Below are positions 55,069 to 63,375 of a stretch of DNA of 64,000 nt, piece after piece. Source of the DNA: an uncultured Gammaproteobacteria bacterium (GTDB lineage Bacteria; Pseudomonadota; Gammaproteobacteria; HK1); NCBI GenBank assembly GCA_958295465.1, contig OY282353.1, forward strand, positions 1,116,001-1,180,000, given 5' to 3'. The number at the start of each line of letters is the position of its first letter. Position 1 is the first letter of the stretch. The position numbers and the translations under genes are program-made. Below the pieces are notes generated by a model. The model ran no database searches. It saw only the letters and a list, made by a program, of their open reading frames with translations, and was not told where the DNA came from.

Positions 55069-55242
55069 GTGACCGAACAATCCCCCCCCCCCCCCCCCCC
55101 CCCCCCCGAAGAAGCGGTCGTTGATACACCGAAGAAGGTGTGGTCCAAGCCGTGCATCCTCCGGATAGTGGACGGCGCCCTGGAGACGCAAAGCGGGGCG
55201 AAGCCCGAGTTTGTCGAAAACCCTACTTACCACCCGTCATAA
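55069..55242 (+). CDS. short RiPP-precursor-like peptide with encoded poly-proline
   Basis: A 57-residue peptide with GTG start and GAGGAG seven bases upstream. After VTEQS come eight prolines encoded by a run of 26 C. The rest is EEAVVDTPKKVWSKPCILRI, VDGALETQSGAKPEFVENP and TYHPS. A KKxWxKP...L segment followed by a short Thr/Ser/Gly-rich tail resembles precursor peptides of ribosomal natural products (lasso-like or PqqD-linked), and the gene lies 50 bases before a glycosyltransferase stub. No maturation enzyme is present, so the role is inference. Confidence 0.5.
   Translation: MTEQSPPPPPPPPEEAVVDTPKKVWSKPCILRIVDGALETQSGAKPEFVENPTYHPS
55082..55107 (+). repeat. 26-nt poly-C tract
   Basis: A run of 26 consecutive C lies in the fifth to thirteenth codons of the small peptide gene. 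Changing its length by one or two bases would shift the frame, so it is a candidate phase-variation switch; its exact length may also be an assembly uncertainty. Confidence 0.8.
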
Positions 55243-55292
55243 TGACGAAAGAGTCTCCATAGTCTTTCGTCGTATCCCCTCAAGGGGTTCCC

Positions 55293-55559
55293 TTGCCTCT
55301 TGACGCATCTCCTCCATGCAGGCACGCCGCAAAGGAGACCTGCTTCGTCACCGCCACCACGGAACGCTTCGTGCCGGGCACGCTCGTCGCCCTCGCCTCT
55401 TTCCTGAAACACCACCCCGGCTTCGGCGGCGACCTCGTCGTCGTCCACGACGCGCTGCCCGAAGCCCACCGCCGACATCTCTCGCAGGCCTGCCGCGGCG
55501 TGCGCTTCGAGCCGGCTCGCCCGTTTCAGGTGTTTCAGGCCGCCGCCGCGATTTCGTAG
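55293..55559 (+). pseudogene. glycosyltransferase (GT8-like) N-terminal stub
   Basis: An 88-residue frame: ETCFVTATTERFVPGTLVAL and ASFLKHHPGFGGDLVVVHDA are the first beta strand and helix of a GT-A fold glycosyltransferase. Homology stops at RFEPARPF near 55535, where the antisense hsdR fragment begins. The DxD motif and catalytic part are missing. It was probably cut by the rearrangement that brought in the restriction-gene fragments. Confidence 0.6.
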
Positions 55560-56326
55560 TACGGCGACGGCACCGTCGGGTAGGCGCGAAAGACGTGCCG
55601 GAACACGTCGTCGGACCTGGCCTCGACCTCCTCGTCCGAGTAGCCGCCGGCGGGCAGGCCGGTCTCGTCGCTCCAGAGGAAGTCGCGGATGGTGACGTGC
55701 ACCGCGCCCCGGGTCGCTTCCTTGTCACGCCACTGGTCCACGCGCAGCTTCCCGGCCTTCAGCGTGTCCAGCAGGCCGACCGCCACCTTCTTGATCCGCC
55801 GGATGTCGGATGCGCCGAGATCCGGCTTCGTCAGGAGGTCGAAGATGGCCAGCGACTCTTCGTCCAGACCCTCCCGGAGCGCGCGGCTTTCCTCCCTATC
55901 GAGCGCCTGGACCAGCTTGAGCAACGCCTCGAAGGTCTGCTCGATGGTCACCCGATCCTTCTCGCGGTTGTACTGCGCGACGATCTCCTCGTAGCGGCAC
56001 GTCACCTCGAAGCGCTTGCGGGTCTCGTCGTTCTCGTTCGCGGCTTCCTTGCAGGCCACGATGGCGGCGTTGCGCTTGAAGCCCGCCGCGCCGATCACGC
56101 CGTCGAGCGGCGCTCCCGTTGCATCGAGGAAGGCCCGCACCAGGGCGATCGCCTCGGCCAGATCGGCGAGCAAGTCTTCGTCGGGCCTGGCCGGATCGGT
56201 CTCGCCGCCGTCCCCGCCCGGCTGCGTGCCGGCGAAGATCGCCAGCGCCTTGCGCAGGTGCTTGAGGACGCCGCAGTAGTCCACGACCAGGCCGTTGTTC
56301 TTGCCCGCAAACGCCGGCGCCTTCAT
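55535..56326 (-). pseudogene. hsdR: type I restriction enzyme HsdR, C-terminal fragment
   Basis: 263 residues equal to the C-terminal helical domain (DUF3387) of HsdR: AGKNNGLVVDYCGVLKHLRK, FKRNAAIVACKEAANENDE, CRYEEIVAQYNREKDRV and DIRRIKKVAVGLLDTLKAGK. The nuclease and DEAD-helicase domains, some 700 residues, are absent. The start ATG follows vapC by three bases with TAGGAG ahead, so the piece may still be transcribed from the toxin-antitoxin promoter. Not functional as a restriction enzyme. Confidence 0.8.
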
Positions 56327-56329
56327 CTC

Positions 56330-56716
56330 CTATGCCGCCATCGTGCGGATACCGTAGAGCGGAATGCGGGCGTCCCTGGTGACGAGGACAAGTCCTTCAG
56401 CCCGGGCCTGGGCGATCAGAAAGCGATCGAAGGGATCCTTGTGGTGCGTCGGGAGATTGCCCGCCTGCTCCGCATGGTGGAAGGTCAGCGGCAGGTGGGT
56501 GAAGCCCCTTTCTTCAATCATCGCCGACAGGTTGTCCGGGGCGGTCATGCGCCCCTTCGCCCGCTTGACCGCGATCTCCCATCCGGTAATGGCGCTGACG
56601 AAGACGTCGTTGCGCGGGTCGGCGATTGCGGCGCGAGCGTCTTCGGCCAGCTTCGAGACGTCGGACAGACACCACACGAAGGCGTGGGTATCCAGCAACA
56701 GGCGCTGCACGGTCAA
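56330..56716 (-). CDS. vapC: VapC-like PIN-domain toxin
   Basis: A 128-residue PIN-domain ribonuclease. The acidic residues are in LLLDTHAFVWCL (Asp), SAITGWEIAVKRA (Glu), KDPFDRFLIAQA (Asp) and VTRDARI (Asp), the four-acid centre of the family. It would cleave RNA when free of its antitoxin. The start overlaps the antitoxin stop by four bases, as in most type II toxin-antitoxin pairs. Confidence 0.9.
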   Translation of the reverse strand: MTVQRLLLDTHAFVWCLSDVSKLAEDARAAIADPRNDVFVSAITGWEIAVKRAKGRMTAPDNLSAMIEERGFTHLPLTFHHAEQAGNLPTHHKDPFDRFLIAQARAEGLVLVTRDARIPLYGIRTMAA

Positions 56717-56964
56717 TCCTCGTCCGGGAAGATCTTCGAGTTCTCGATCGCCTCGATGAGTTCTTCATCCTCTTCGTCGAAGTCCTCGGACATCCGGATC
56801 TGCCCTTCCAGCCCGCCCAGTGTCCGCTCCTCCATCCCTCCCCGATACGGCACCAGGTGCAGCCAAGGCTTGCCGGCCTTGCAGATCACGATCTCCTCTC
56901 CCCGCCAAGCCAATTCGGCCAGACGGGAGAGCTGCGACTTGGCCTCGTGCATATTGACCTTCAT
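56713..56964 (-). CDS. Phd/YefM-family antitoxin
   Basis: An 83-residue antitoxin: MKVNMHEAKSQLSRLAELAW and RGEEIVICKAGKPWLHLVPY are the DNA-binding Phd/YefM fold, followed by an acidic toxin-binding tail (DFDEEDEELIEAIEN). It neutralises the PIN toxin encoded downstream and likely represses its own promoter just right of 56964. Confidence 0.9.
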   Translation of the reverse strand: MKVNMHEAKSQLSRLAELAWRGEEIVICKAGKPWLHLVPYRGGMEERTLGGLEGQIRMSEDFDEEDEELIEAIENSKIFPDED

Positions 56965-57127
56965 CGAATTCTCCGAATAGCTAAGTCCGGCTAAGTCTGA
57001 AATGGCATTGCAGGCGCGTCAAGACGAAGTGCTGGTGACTGAATCAGCCTGATTCGGAGTGAGGTCCCGGATCGATGCTCGACCACATTCAAACCCTTCC
57101 ATTGCCGGGACACCGATCAGTCCGGGT

Positions 57128-57451
57128 TCATTTCTTCGTTTCCGCCATCTCGGCCAGCATTTGCCGGCCCGCGGCAGTCAAACGGTATTTCTGCCTGCGG
57201 CTGCGCGGCCTGTCGGGGATGGTGAGTTCCAGCAGGTTCATGGCAAGGTGTTTCTCGATGGCCCGCTTGAAGTTGCCGGTTCGAGTGGAATAACCGCTTG
57301 CGGCGAGAAGCTCCCGCCTCGTAGCCGGTTGTACCGCGCACGCCATGAGAACGGCGATCTCCCAGTCCTGAAGCGCTTTTCGATCTTCATCATGGGCATC
57401 ATGGGCCTCGTCACCGGCATCCGGCGCGTCTTCGAGCGCTTCCTCGATTTC
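57128..57451 (-). pseudogene. winged-helix C-terminus of an AlbA/AAA-4-type protein
   Basis: About 107 residues ending at 57128 read [40 protein letters not shown], and [20 protein letters not shown]. This is the winged-helix tail (…TIPDKPxSRxQKYRLT) of divergent AAA-4/AlbA-type or Fic-like proteins that often accompany restriction loci. There is no start or catalytic domain; the frame continues upstream only as an antisense shadow. A similar tail lies at 60731-61045. Confidence 0.6.
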
Positions 57452-57577
57452 GGCGGAGACGGGGGCGGTAGCGGTGGCCCAGGCGAAGGTGGTGACGGTA
57501 GCGGCGACCTGGGCAGGCGTGGAGCCGGTGGCGTGGGCGGCGGTAGCCAGGACGATGGCGGGGGCGCCGCCGCCCTG

Positions 57578-57936
57578 ATGGCCGACAACGCGGACTGGCT
57601 CGACGCGCTGCGTTACATCCCCTTCCTGCGCGAGTACGGCCGGCACTTCTCGGTCAACCGGATGCTGGGGTTCGAGTCGGTGAAGCTGCGCCTCGACCGC
57701 GAGCAGCCGCTCTCCTTCCTCGAATTCAACTACATGGTTCTTCAGGCATACGACTTCCTGGAGCTCGGGCGGCGCTACGGATGCCGCCTCCAGATGGGCG
57801 GCTCGGACCAGTGGGGCAACATCGTATGCGGGGTGGAGCTCGGCCGCCGGGCGGCGGATCTCGCGCTGTACGGCCTGACCGCTCCGCTGCTGACCACGGC
57901 GGGCGGGGCCAAGATGGGCAAGTCGACGTCGGGCGG
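57578..57936 (+). pseudogene. tyrS: tyrosyl-tRNA synthetase internal fragment
   Basis: About 120 residues are an excellent match to the middle of bacterial Tyr[82 protein letters not shown] and [13 protein letters not shown], the last being the KMSKS-type loop. The N-terminal HIGH region and the anticodon-binding domain are missing. The frame continues through CPTRRG into the Rpn gene, so a fusion could be translated. A captured chromosomal fragment, not the working tyrS. Confidence 0.85.
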
Positions 57937-58000
57937 ATGTCCTACACGGCGTGGGCCGATGGAGACAGTCTTCCCCTTGCGAACCGCCTATCGTGCCCGC

Positions 58001-58765
58001 ATGGACCACGACGGCGCCCACAAGCTGATCTACTCCCTGCCGGACGTCGTGGCGGATCTGCTGCGCATCCTCGCCGCCGGTTGGGCCGACAAGCTGGATT
58101 TCTCGACGTTCGAACGGCTCTCGTCGGACTACATCGACGAAGACCACCTCAAACACATCGGCGACATGCTCTGGCGGGTCCGCTTCCGCGAAGGGGCGCT
58201 GAAGGACGGCTCGCGGCCCTGCCTCCTCATGATGATCGAATTCCAGTCCACCGTGGACCCCGCCATGGCGGAGCGTATTCGCAAGTACACGTCCATGCTG
58301 CTGAGGGAGTTGGAGCGCAACGGCACGGCGGCGCGGGAGGGAGGGTTGCCGCTGGTGCTGGCGGCGGTGATCTACAACGGGGACAGGCGCTGGACGGCGG
58401 CGGGCGACGCGGCGGACCTGGTGGCCCGGGTCCCGTCCGGGCGCGCGGCGCTGGCGTTGGCGGCCCACCAGCCGCAGGCCTATTCCCTGCTGCCGGTGCG
58501 GACCGACCTTGACGCCGATGCGGGACCGGCCGACGATGCGGTGGAAAGCCGGTGGCCGGCGGACAACAGGGTGTTGGCAACGGCCCGGCTGCAACGCGCG
58601 CGGTCGGCATCGGACCTGCTGGCGAGGTTGCACGAGGAAATGGTGCGGTTTCCGGGCGTACGGAACGCGGCGTTCCGCAGGGCACTGCATGCGTGGGCCA
58701 GGGAGCTGTGGTCGCACCTGACCCGCGGCCGGTCGACGTTGCCGCCATTCGAGGCACTGGCATAA
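58001..58765 (+). CDS. Rpn family PD-(D/E)XK nuclease/putative transposase
   Basis: A 254-residue Rpn/YhgA-like protein: [47 protein letters not shown] (Asp), [20 protein letters not shown] (ExQ catalytic core) and [16 protein letters not shown]. These nucleases promote recombination and spread horizontally (family knowledge). The start at 58001 follows a tyrS fragment in the same frame, so a longer fusion is possible. A small partner carrying the C-terminal domain is encoded 15 bases downstream. Confidence 0.85.
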   Translation: MDHDGAHKLIYSLPDVVADLLRILAAGWADKLDFSTFERLSSDYIDEDHLKHIGDMLWRVRFREGALKDGSRPCLLMMIEFQSTVDPAMAERIRKYTSMLLRELERNGTAAREGGLPLVLAAVIYNGDRRWTAAGDAADLVARVPSGRAALALAAHQPQAYSLLPVRTDLDADAGPADDAVESRWPADNRVLATARLQRARSASDLLARLHEEMVRFPGVRNAAFRRALHAWARELWSHLTRGRSTLPPFEALA

Positions 58766-58780
58766 CCGGAGAGGAAGGAG

Positions 58781-59068
58781 ATGACGACGTTTCTGGAAGC
58801 ACGGGCGAGGGAGTGGGAAGCAGAATGGCTCGCGCAAGGCATCGAGCAAGGCATCAAGCAGGGCCGCGCCAGTGAACGCGCTCTGCTGTGCCGTCAGGCC
58901 GAACGGCGGTTCGGCTCGGAAACGGCCGGTCGCCTGTCGGCTCTGCTGGCAGGTCTCACCAGCACGGAAATGCTCCAGGTAGGCGACTGGGTCATCGAAT
59001 GCGGCACCGGCGCCGAACTGCTGTCCCGCGTCGGCGCGGACATCGGGCGGGACGGCCCGGGCGGCTGA
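58781..59068 (+). CDS. DUF4351-like C-terminal partner of Rpn protein
   Basis: A 95-residue protein: EWEAEWLAQGIEQGIKQGRA followed by LLCRQAERRFGSETAGRLSA and MLQVGDWVIECGTGAELLSR. This is the helical linker plus C-terminal domain that is continuous with the nuclease domain in the homologue at 61115-62323 (RLAERRFGAETA...). Here it is a separate gene with GGAGAGGAAGGAG upstream, so the Rpn protein is split in two. Confidence 0.75.
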   Translation: MTTFLEARAREWEAEWLAQGIEQGIKQGRASERALLCRQAERRFGSETAGRLSALLAGLTSTEMLQVGDWVIECGTGAELLSRVGADIGRDGPGG

Positions 59069-59139
59069 GGCCGGAAAGCTGCCCTGACACGACCGGAAAC
59101 CCCGCACGGGCCGCACGCTCCCAAGCCGGGAATCGAGCC

Positions 59140-59235
59140 ATGCCGCGTCGGAAGAAGACTCCAACGGCTCCGGAAAGTGCGAGCAGCGAGGCCGTCACGT
59201 CGATCGAGTATCCGGCGACCCGGAAGAACATTCCT
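59140..59235 (+). pseudogene. N-terminal scrap of a type III-like restriction/methylase gene
   Basis: About 32 codons read MPRRKKTPTAPESASSEAVT then SIEYPATRKNIP. A basic lysine-rich start followed by the Y-x-H/A-x-x-x-RKNIPTAE box is how many site-specific methylase or type III restriction subunits begin. After NIP the frame is lost. Only the start is present. Confidence 0.35.
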
Positions 59236-59306
59236 CATCCTCTTGCAGATCTTCGTGATGCTGCTGGCCCTGGCCGAAAGCGCGAATCCGCTCAACTGGG
59301 CCATTA

Positions 59307-59594
59307 TTGGGAGATTTCTTTGGCCGCCGGGTCTACGCTACGTTGCGGGGGTGGCAGCACCTACCCGACCAGCTAGCTTCGATGTGGACGGCGATGTGGA
59401 TGGGGATTATTTACGACCAGACCGGCAGTTTCTACTGGGCATTGTTCCCGCTGGTCGTCCTCTACATCTGCGCCGCCGTGGGATACTGGTTCCTGCCGCC
59501 GCCGCGCCTGCCGCGACGTTTGCAACTGCAACGAGACCGGGACTTGGCCCGCCGGGCCAGAGCGCCCCAACTGGCGCCGGAACCCGGCGACTAA
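59307..59594 (+). pseudogene. MFS transporter C-terminal fragment
   Basis: 95 residues: FFGRRVYATLRGWQHLPDQL, then MWMGIIYDQTGSFYWALFPL and VVLYICAAVGYWFLPPPRLP. FGRR...TLRG and the IYDxTGSYxxA helix are the tenth to twelfth helices of an MFS permease. The region before 59293 shows a hydrophobic run in another frame (LLQIFVMLLALAESA), suggesting a frameshifted upstream part. Most of the gene is missing. Confidence 0.55.
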
Positions 59595-59634
59595 CGGGCA
59601 GCAAGGGAGTTTTGCCGGAGTGATGGGCGCGCGC

Positions 59635-60240
59635 CTATCCGGTTGTCTCAATCCGCATCGTCACGCGGGCAATCCAATTGCGGGGGTGGTTTTCCAGCGG
59701 GCCCTGGATTATGTTGAAACCGGCCCGGCGAAAAAGCGGTTCGGTGCCGAAGTAGGCGTTGTCGTCGCCGGTGCGCTCGGAGCCGGCCCGTGGGTATGCC
59801 TCCACTGCCGGAGCGCCGTGCTGGCCGGCGTAGGTCACCGCCGCCCGAATCAAAGCCAGCGCAATACCCCGGCCCCGTTCCGACTTGCGCACCGTAACGC
59901 AGGGTATGACCCAAACGTCGACGTCGTCAACGCGCGGCGTGGCCCGTGAGCGTTCCACTCGGACCAGTTCGTTTCGGGGGGCCACGGCCACCCAACCGAC
60001 GGGATTGGCGCCGTCGTAGGCCAACAGTCCGGGGGCCGGAGCGCGGCCGGCAAGCCCGGACATGGCCAGACGCTTACGCTGACTCAGGGAACCGGCGCCG
60101 GGCAGTTCGCGCGTCTGGGCATCGGTAAGGCGAGGGAACATACACCAGCAGCCGGCGCCAAAATTACCCCGCAGCACCGCGCCGAAATCGTCCATCAAAT
60201 CGGGCGTCAACGGCCGGCAAATCAGCGTTTCAGGTTGCAT
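59635..60240 (-). CDS. GNAT family N-acetyltransferase
   Basis: A 201-residue acetyltransferase. The acetyl-CoA pyrophosphate loop is VRKSERGRGIALALIRAAV (R/Q-x-x-G-x-G/A), preceded by VDVWVIPCVTV and followed by APAVEAYPRAG and LFRRAGFNIIQG. GNAT enzymes acetylate amines of proteins, antibiotics or metabolites; no substrate is indicated. The frame is intact amid broken genes, so it may be a cargo gene. Confidence 0.85.
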   Translation of the reverse strand: MQPETLICRPLTPDLMDDFGAVLRGNFGAGCWCMFPRLTDAQTRELPGAGSLSQRKRLAMSGLAGRAPAPGLLAYDGANPVGWVAVAPRNELVRVERSRATPRVDDVDVWVIPCVTVRKSERGRGIALALIRAAVTYAGQHGAPAVEAYPRAGSERTGDDNAYFGTEPLFRRAGFNIIQGPLENHPRNWIARVTMRIETTG

Positions 60241-60326
60241 TTGACCGCCTGGTTGAGAGTTGGGGAATTGCGCTCAGAAAGACAGGTATTCTGGCTTGGT
60301 TCCGGTTGGCAGTGGTATCCGGCGCA

Positions 60327-60743
60327 TCAGTTATACTCTTTGGAGATGGCGGTGGCAAAATGAAGGAATCCAGGATTGACCTTTGTCTTGTCCGGGCGAA
60401 TCAAAGCCATGCGACGACCGAGACATCCTCTGAATCCATCGGGAATGATCGCGTAACGGTGCAATGTCGCTTCATAGGAGAAAACGATATCATTTTTCCG
60501 AGGAACGACACGTTTTGTCCATTTCGGGTAATCGTCCTCGGAGATATGGCGAATATCGGAGAGATCCATAGTACCCTCCGGAGTGATATTCTTGATGCCA
60601 AGAAAAACAGGTCCCGCATCAGCTTCCTTCGGTGTCGCGTGAGGGCCGTCGTAGATACCGAGGGCTACGTCTTTGATCGGCCCGGTTCGAAGCCCGTTCA
60701 TACTCCCTCCAGACTCCTTGGTGTTCTTGCTCACTCCACCCAT
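60327..60743 (-). pseudogene. hsdS: type I restriction specificity subunit HsdS, N-terminal fragment
   Basis: 138 residues of a first target-recognition domain: [60 protein letters not shown] and [20 protein letters not shown]. The spacer helices and second recognition domain are missing, and the frame stops after AISKEYN. MNGLRTG at 60701 is an alternative start. This DNA is less GC-rich than its surroundings, as is common for transferred hsdS genes. Confidence 0.8.
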
Positions 60744-61045
60744 CTTCGCGTCCGTCGTCCACGCGGGGACAGGCGATACTTCTGGTTCTTCGCCGACGGC
60801 GACCCCGGTCGCGTCATCTCCACCAGCCCCGCGGACATCGCCGGGCGAAGGTAGTTCTTTCGGAACGTGGGGCGATGCGACAGCCTCAGGTCCGCCATCA
60901 GCTCGGTGGCGGTCTTCGGACCTTCCCGCAAGGCGGTAAGCAACCGCGCTACCTGGTCGGTGAACCGGTCGCCTGCCTGATCGCTCGGTGCGGGGACCCG
61001 AAGCGCCTCAAGAATAACCTCCAGCATGAACGTCCGGCAGCACAC
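60731..61045 (-). pseudogene. winged-helix C-terminus of an AAA-4/Fic-like protein (second copy)
   Basis: A 104-residue frame: [40 protein letters not shown] and [20 protein letters not shown]. It is the same winged-helix tail type as at 57128-57451. It overlaps the start of the hsdS fragment by 13 bases, matching the gene order hsdM - AAA/Fic - hsdS seen in type I loci (family knowledge). The N-terminal catalytic part is absent. Confidence 0.6.
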
Positions 61046-61114
61046 GCACCGGCTTGGGAGTACGGGTGATTCGCTCCTGGCCGGCGGACTCGTTCGGTGC
61101 TCGTCATCCTGCCC

Positions 61115-62323
61115 TCATTTCCCGTGCGCGAGACGGAGCCGCTCAAGCAGTTCGCCGCCGGTCCGGCATTCCAGGATCCAGTCGCCCGCTTCAAGGAGAT
61201 CCTCCGCGCCCGCGACGTCAGCCAGAAGCTCGGAAAGCTGCACCGCCGTCTCGGCGCCGAAGCGCCGCTCCGCCAAGCGGCGCAGCAGCACGCGCTCCTC
61301 CGCGCGGCCCTGCGCAATGCCTTGCTCCCGGCCCCGTTCGAGCACCCGCGCCCCCCACTCCATCGCCCGCGCATCCATCAACGCCGGCGGCTCTTTCCCT
61401 TCCCGTCTCGCCTCCAATGCACGCTCCAACTCCGCCAGCGCCTGCTCCCGACCCCGCTCAAGCACCCGCGCTTCCCACTCCATCGCCCGCGCATCCATCA
61501 ACGTCGGCATCTCGCTCCCTCCTCGTCTCGCTTCCAACGCCCGCTCCATCTCCGCCAGCGGCGGCAACCCCTCTCCGCCGTGCGGCGTCCGCGAATACCT
61601 CACCCGCGCATGATACCCCTCGCGCAATCCCTTCTCCTCCTCCCCTGCGTAACGCTCGAACGCCTCCAACAGCAACCCCGGCAATTCCTCCGCCGAACCC
61701 GTCTCCAGGCCAATCAGCGTCGTCAGCCGGTTGTCCGGCGGCAGCCGGTGAAGTCGGAGCCCACTTCCCTCGGGTCCACCGCCCCCTTCCGCCAACGCCC
61801 GTTCGTCGAGCACCACATGGGTCCGAATGCGGTTCCCCGTCCAGCCCTCCGCCGACGGCCCCTCCACCACCGGCCCCGACCGCGCGTCCGCCGCCGTCCA
61901 CGGACGGTCCCCGTTGTACACCACCACCGCCAGCACCGGCGGCTCCCGACCCTCCGCCTTCAGCGTCCCGTTGCTCCTCTGGTGGCGTTGCAGCAGGTAG
62001 ACGTACTCGTGCATCCGCCACGCCATGTCGGGGTCCACGGCGGACTGAAACTCGAACAGGACGAGCAGGCAGGGCCGCCCGCCGTTGGCCAGGGGTGGCC
62101 CGCCGAGGGGGCTGCCGTCCTTGAACTCCACGCGCCAGAGCATGTCGCCGATGCGGTTGTACAGCTCGGGGCCGATGTACTCGGCGTTCATCCGGGTCAG
62201 GGTGGAGAAGTCCAGTTCGTCGCACCAGTCCGGCGCGACGTATCCGCGCAGGGTGTCTTCGACCATGCGGCGCTGGGAGAAGAGGATCTTGCAGGCGGGG
62301 TCGGAGGAGGCCATGCGGTGCAT
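61115..62323 (-). CDS. Rpn family nuclease, full length with internal tandem repeat
   Basis: A 402-residue Rpn/YhgA-type protein: CDELDFSTLTRMNAEYIGPE, GDMLWRVEF, LLVLFEFQSAVDPDMAWRMH (ExQ core) and VLAVVVYNGDRPWTAA, then a C-terminal domain LRRLAERRFGAETAVQLSEL. Between them a unit of about 40 residues (ERALEARR...LMDARAMEW...RVLERGREQ) is duplicated. It is the intact relative of the split Rpn pair at 58001-59068. Starts 62323 and 62314 are both possible; further upstream extension overlaps the hsdM piece. Confidence 0.82.
   Translation of the reverse strand: MHRMASSDPACKILFSQRRMVEDTLRGYVAPDWCDELDFSTLTRMNAEYIGPELYNRIGDMLWRVEFKDGSPLGGPPLANGGRPCLLVLFEFQSAVDPDMAWRMHEYVYLLQRHQRSNGTLKAEGREPPVLAVVVYNGDRPWTAADARSGPVVEGPSAEGWTGNRIRTHVVLDERALAEGGGGPEGSGLRLHRLPPDNRLTTLIGLETGSAEELPGLLLEAFERYAGEEEKGLREGYHARVRYSRTPHGGEGLPPLAEMERALEARRGGSEMPTLMDARAMEWEARVLERGREQALAELERALEARREGKEPPALMDARAMEWGARVLERGREQGIAQGRAEERVLLRRLAERRFGAETAVQLSELLADVAGAEDLLEAGDWILECRTGGELLERLRLAHGK
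61328..61567 (-). repeat. two tandem copies of a 120-bp unit inside the Rpn gene
   Basis: 61328-61447 and 61448-61567 share long identical words (CACTCCATCGCCCGCGCATC, CGCGCATCCATCAACG) in phase, each encoding one 40-residue linker unit of the Rpn protein. Confidence 0.7.
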
Positions 62324-63375
62324 GATGGGGGGCGCCGCGCACCGGAGCTGCTCCACGGCAGGGTCTTCAGGCAGGGGGTGAGCACCTTGAAGAGGATGGC
62401 GAGCGCTTCGAGAAACTCCAGCAGCGGCCGATGCGTGTCGCCGTCCTCGCTCTCCTCCCCGAAACATGCCTGGCTTTCGGCCACCACGTCCCACAGGTAG
62501 CCGGAGACGAGCTCCAGGAAACGCGCGGCCTCGCCCCGGTAGAGCCATACGATGGCCAGCAGGTTTCGCTGCTGCTCGGGGCTGAAGTCACAGATCTTGC
62601 GTGTCACCTTCCGGTAGACGTTGCGCGCGTCGATCATCAGCACCTTGCCGCGGTGCTTCTTCGGCTTGGCGCGGTCGAGGAACCACAGTTCGCAGGGCAC
62701 GGTGCGGGTGTAGAAGAAGTTGGAGCGGATGGCGATCATCACGTCCACGTCGCCGGTCTCCACCAGCCGCCGGCGCAGCCCGGCCTCGCTGCCGCCGGCG
62801 CTCGACGCCTGGGAGGACATGACGAAGCCGGCCCGCCCTCGCTCGTTCAGGTAGCTGTAGAAGTAGCTGATCCAGACGTAGTTGCCGTTGCCGACCTTGC
62901 CCCTCCGGTTGACGCCGGGCAGGCCGAAGGGCAGGTGCGGGTCGGTTCCGACCTTGCCGGCGTCGATCTCGTCCACGTTGAACGGGGGGTTGGCCATCAC
63001 GTAGTCGGCCCGGCCGAGCAGCTCGTGAGGATCTTCGTAATAGGTGATCGCCTGCTTGATGTCGCCTTCGAGGCCGTGGACGGCGAGGTTCATCCTGGCC
63101 AGGCGGATGGTGGTGGCGTTCTTCTCCAGGCCGCGGAAGGTGAGGCGCTCGGTGGGGTTGCGGCCGTGCTCCTCCACGGTGCGGGCGCTCTGCACGAACA
63201 TGCCGCCGGAGCCGCAGGCCGGGTCGAGCACCGTGCCGCGCTCGGGGTCCAGCACGTGGGCGATCAGCGAGACCAGGGAGACGGGGGTGAAGAATTCGCC
63301 GCCGTCATGGGCCTTCTGGTCCGCGAACCGGGTCAGGAAGTACTCGTAGATGCGGCCAATTGTCAACTGACAGGC
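62197..63375 (-). pseudogene. hsdM: type I restriction methyltransferase HsdM, truncated and fused
   Basis: From about 63371 to 62350 the frame encodes the body of HsdM: GRIYEYFLTRFADQKAHDGG, GEFFTPVSLVSLIAHVL, SAM motif DPACGSGGMFVQSA, catalytic NPPFN in YVMANPPFNVDEID, GNYVWISYFYSYLNERGRAG and KVLMIDARNVYRKVTRKIC. The N-terminal helical domain is absent: the upstream codons belong to an MttB-family gene, joined in frame at about 63360-63380. The 3' end runs into the Rpn gene region (last about 50 codons unrelated). SAM and catalytic motifs are intact. Confidence 0.82.
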
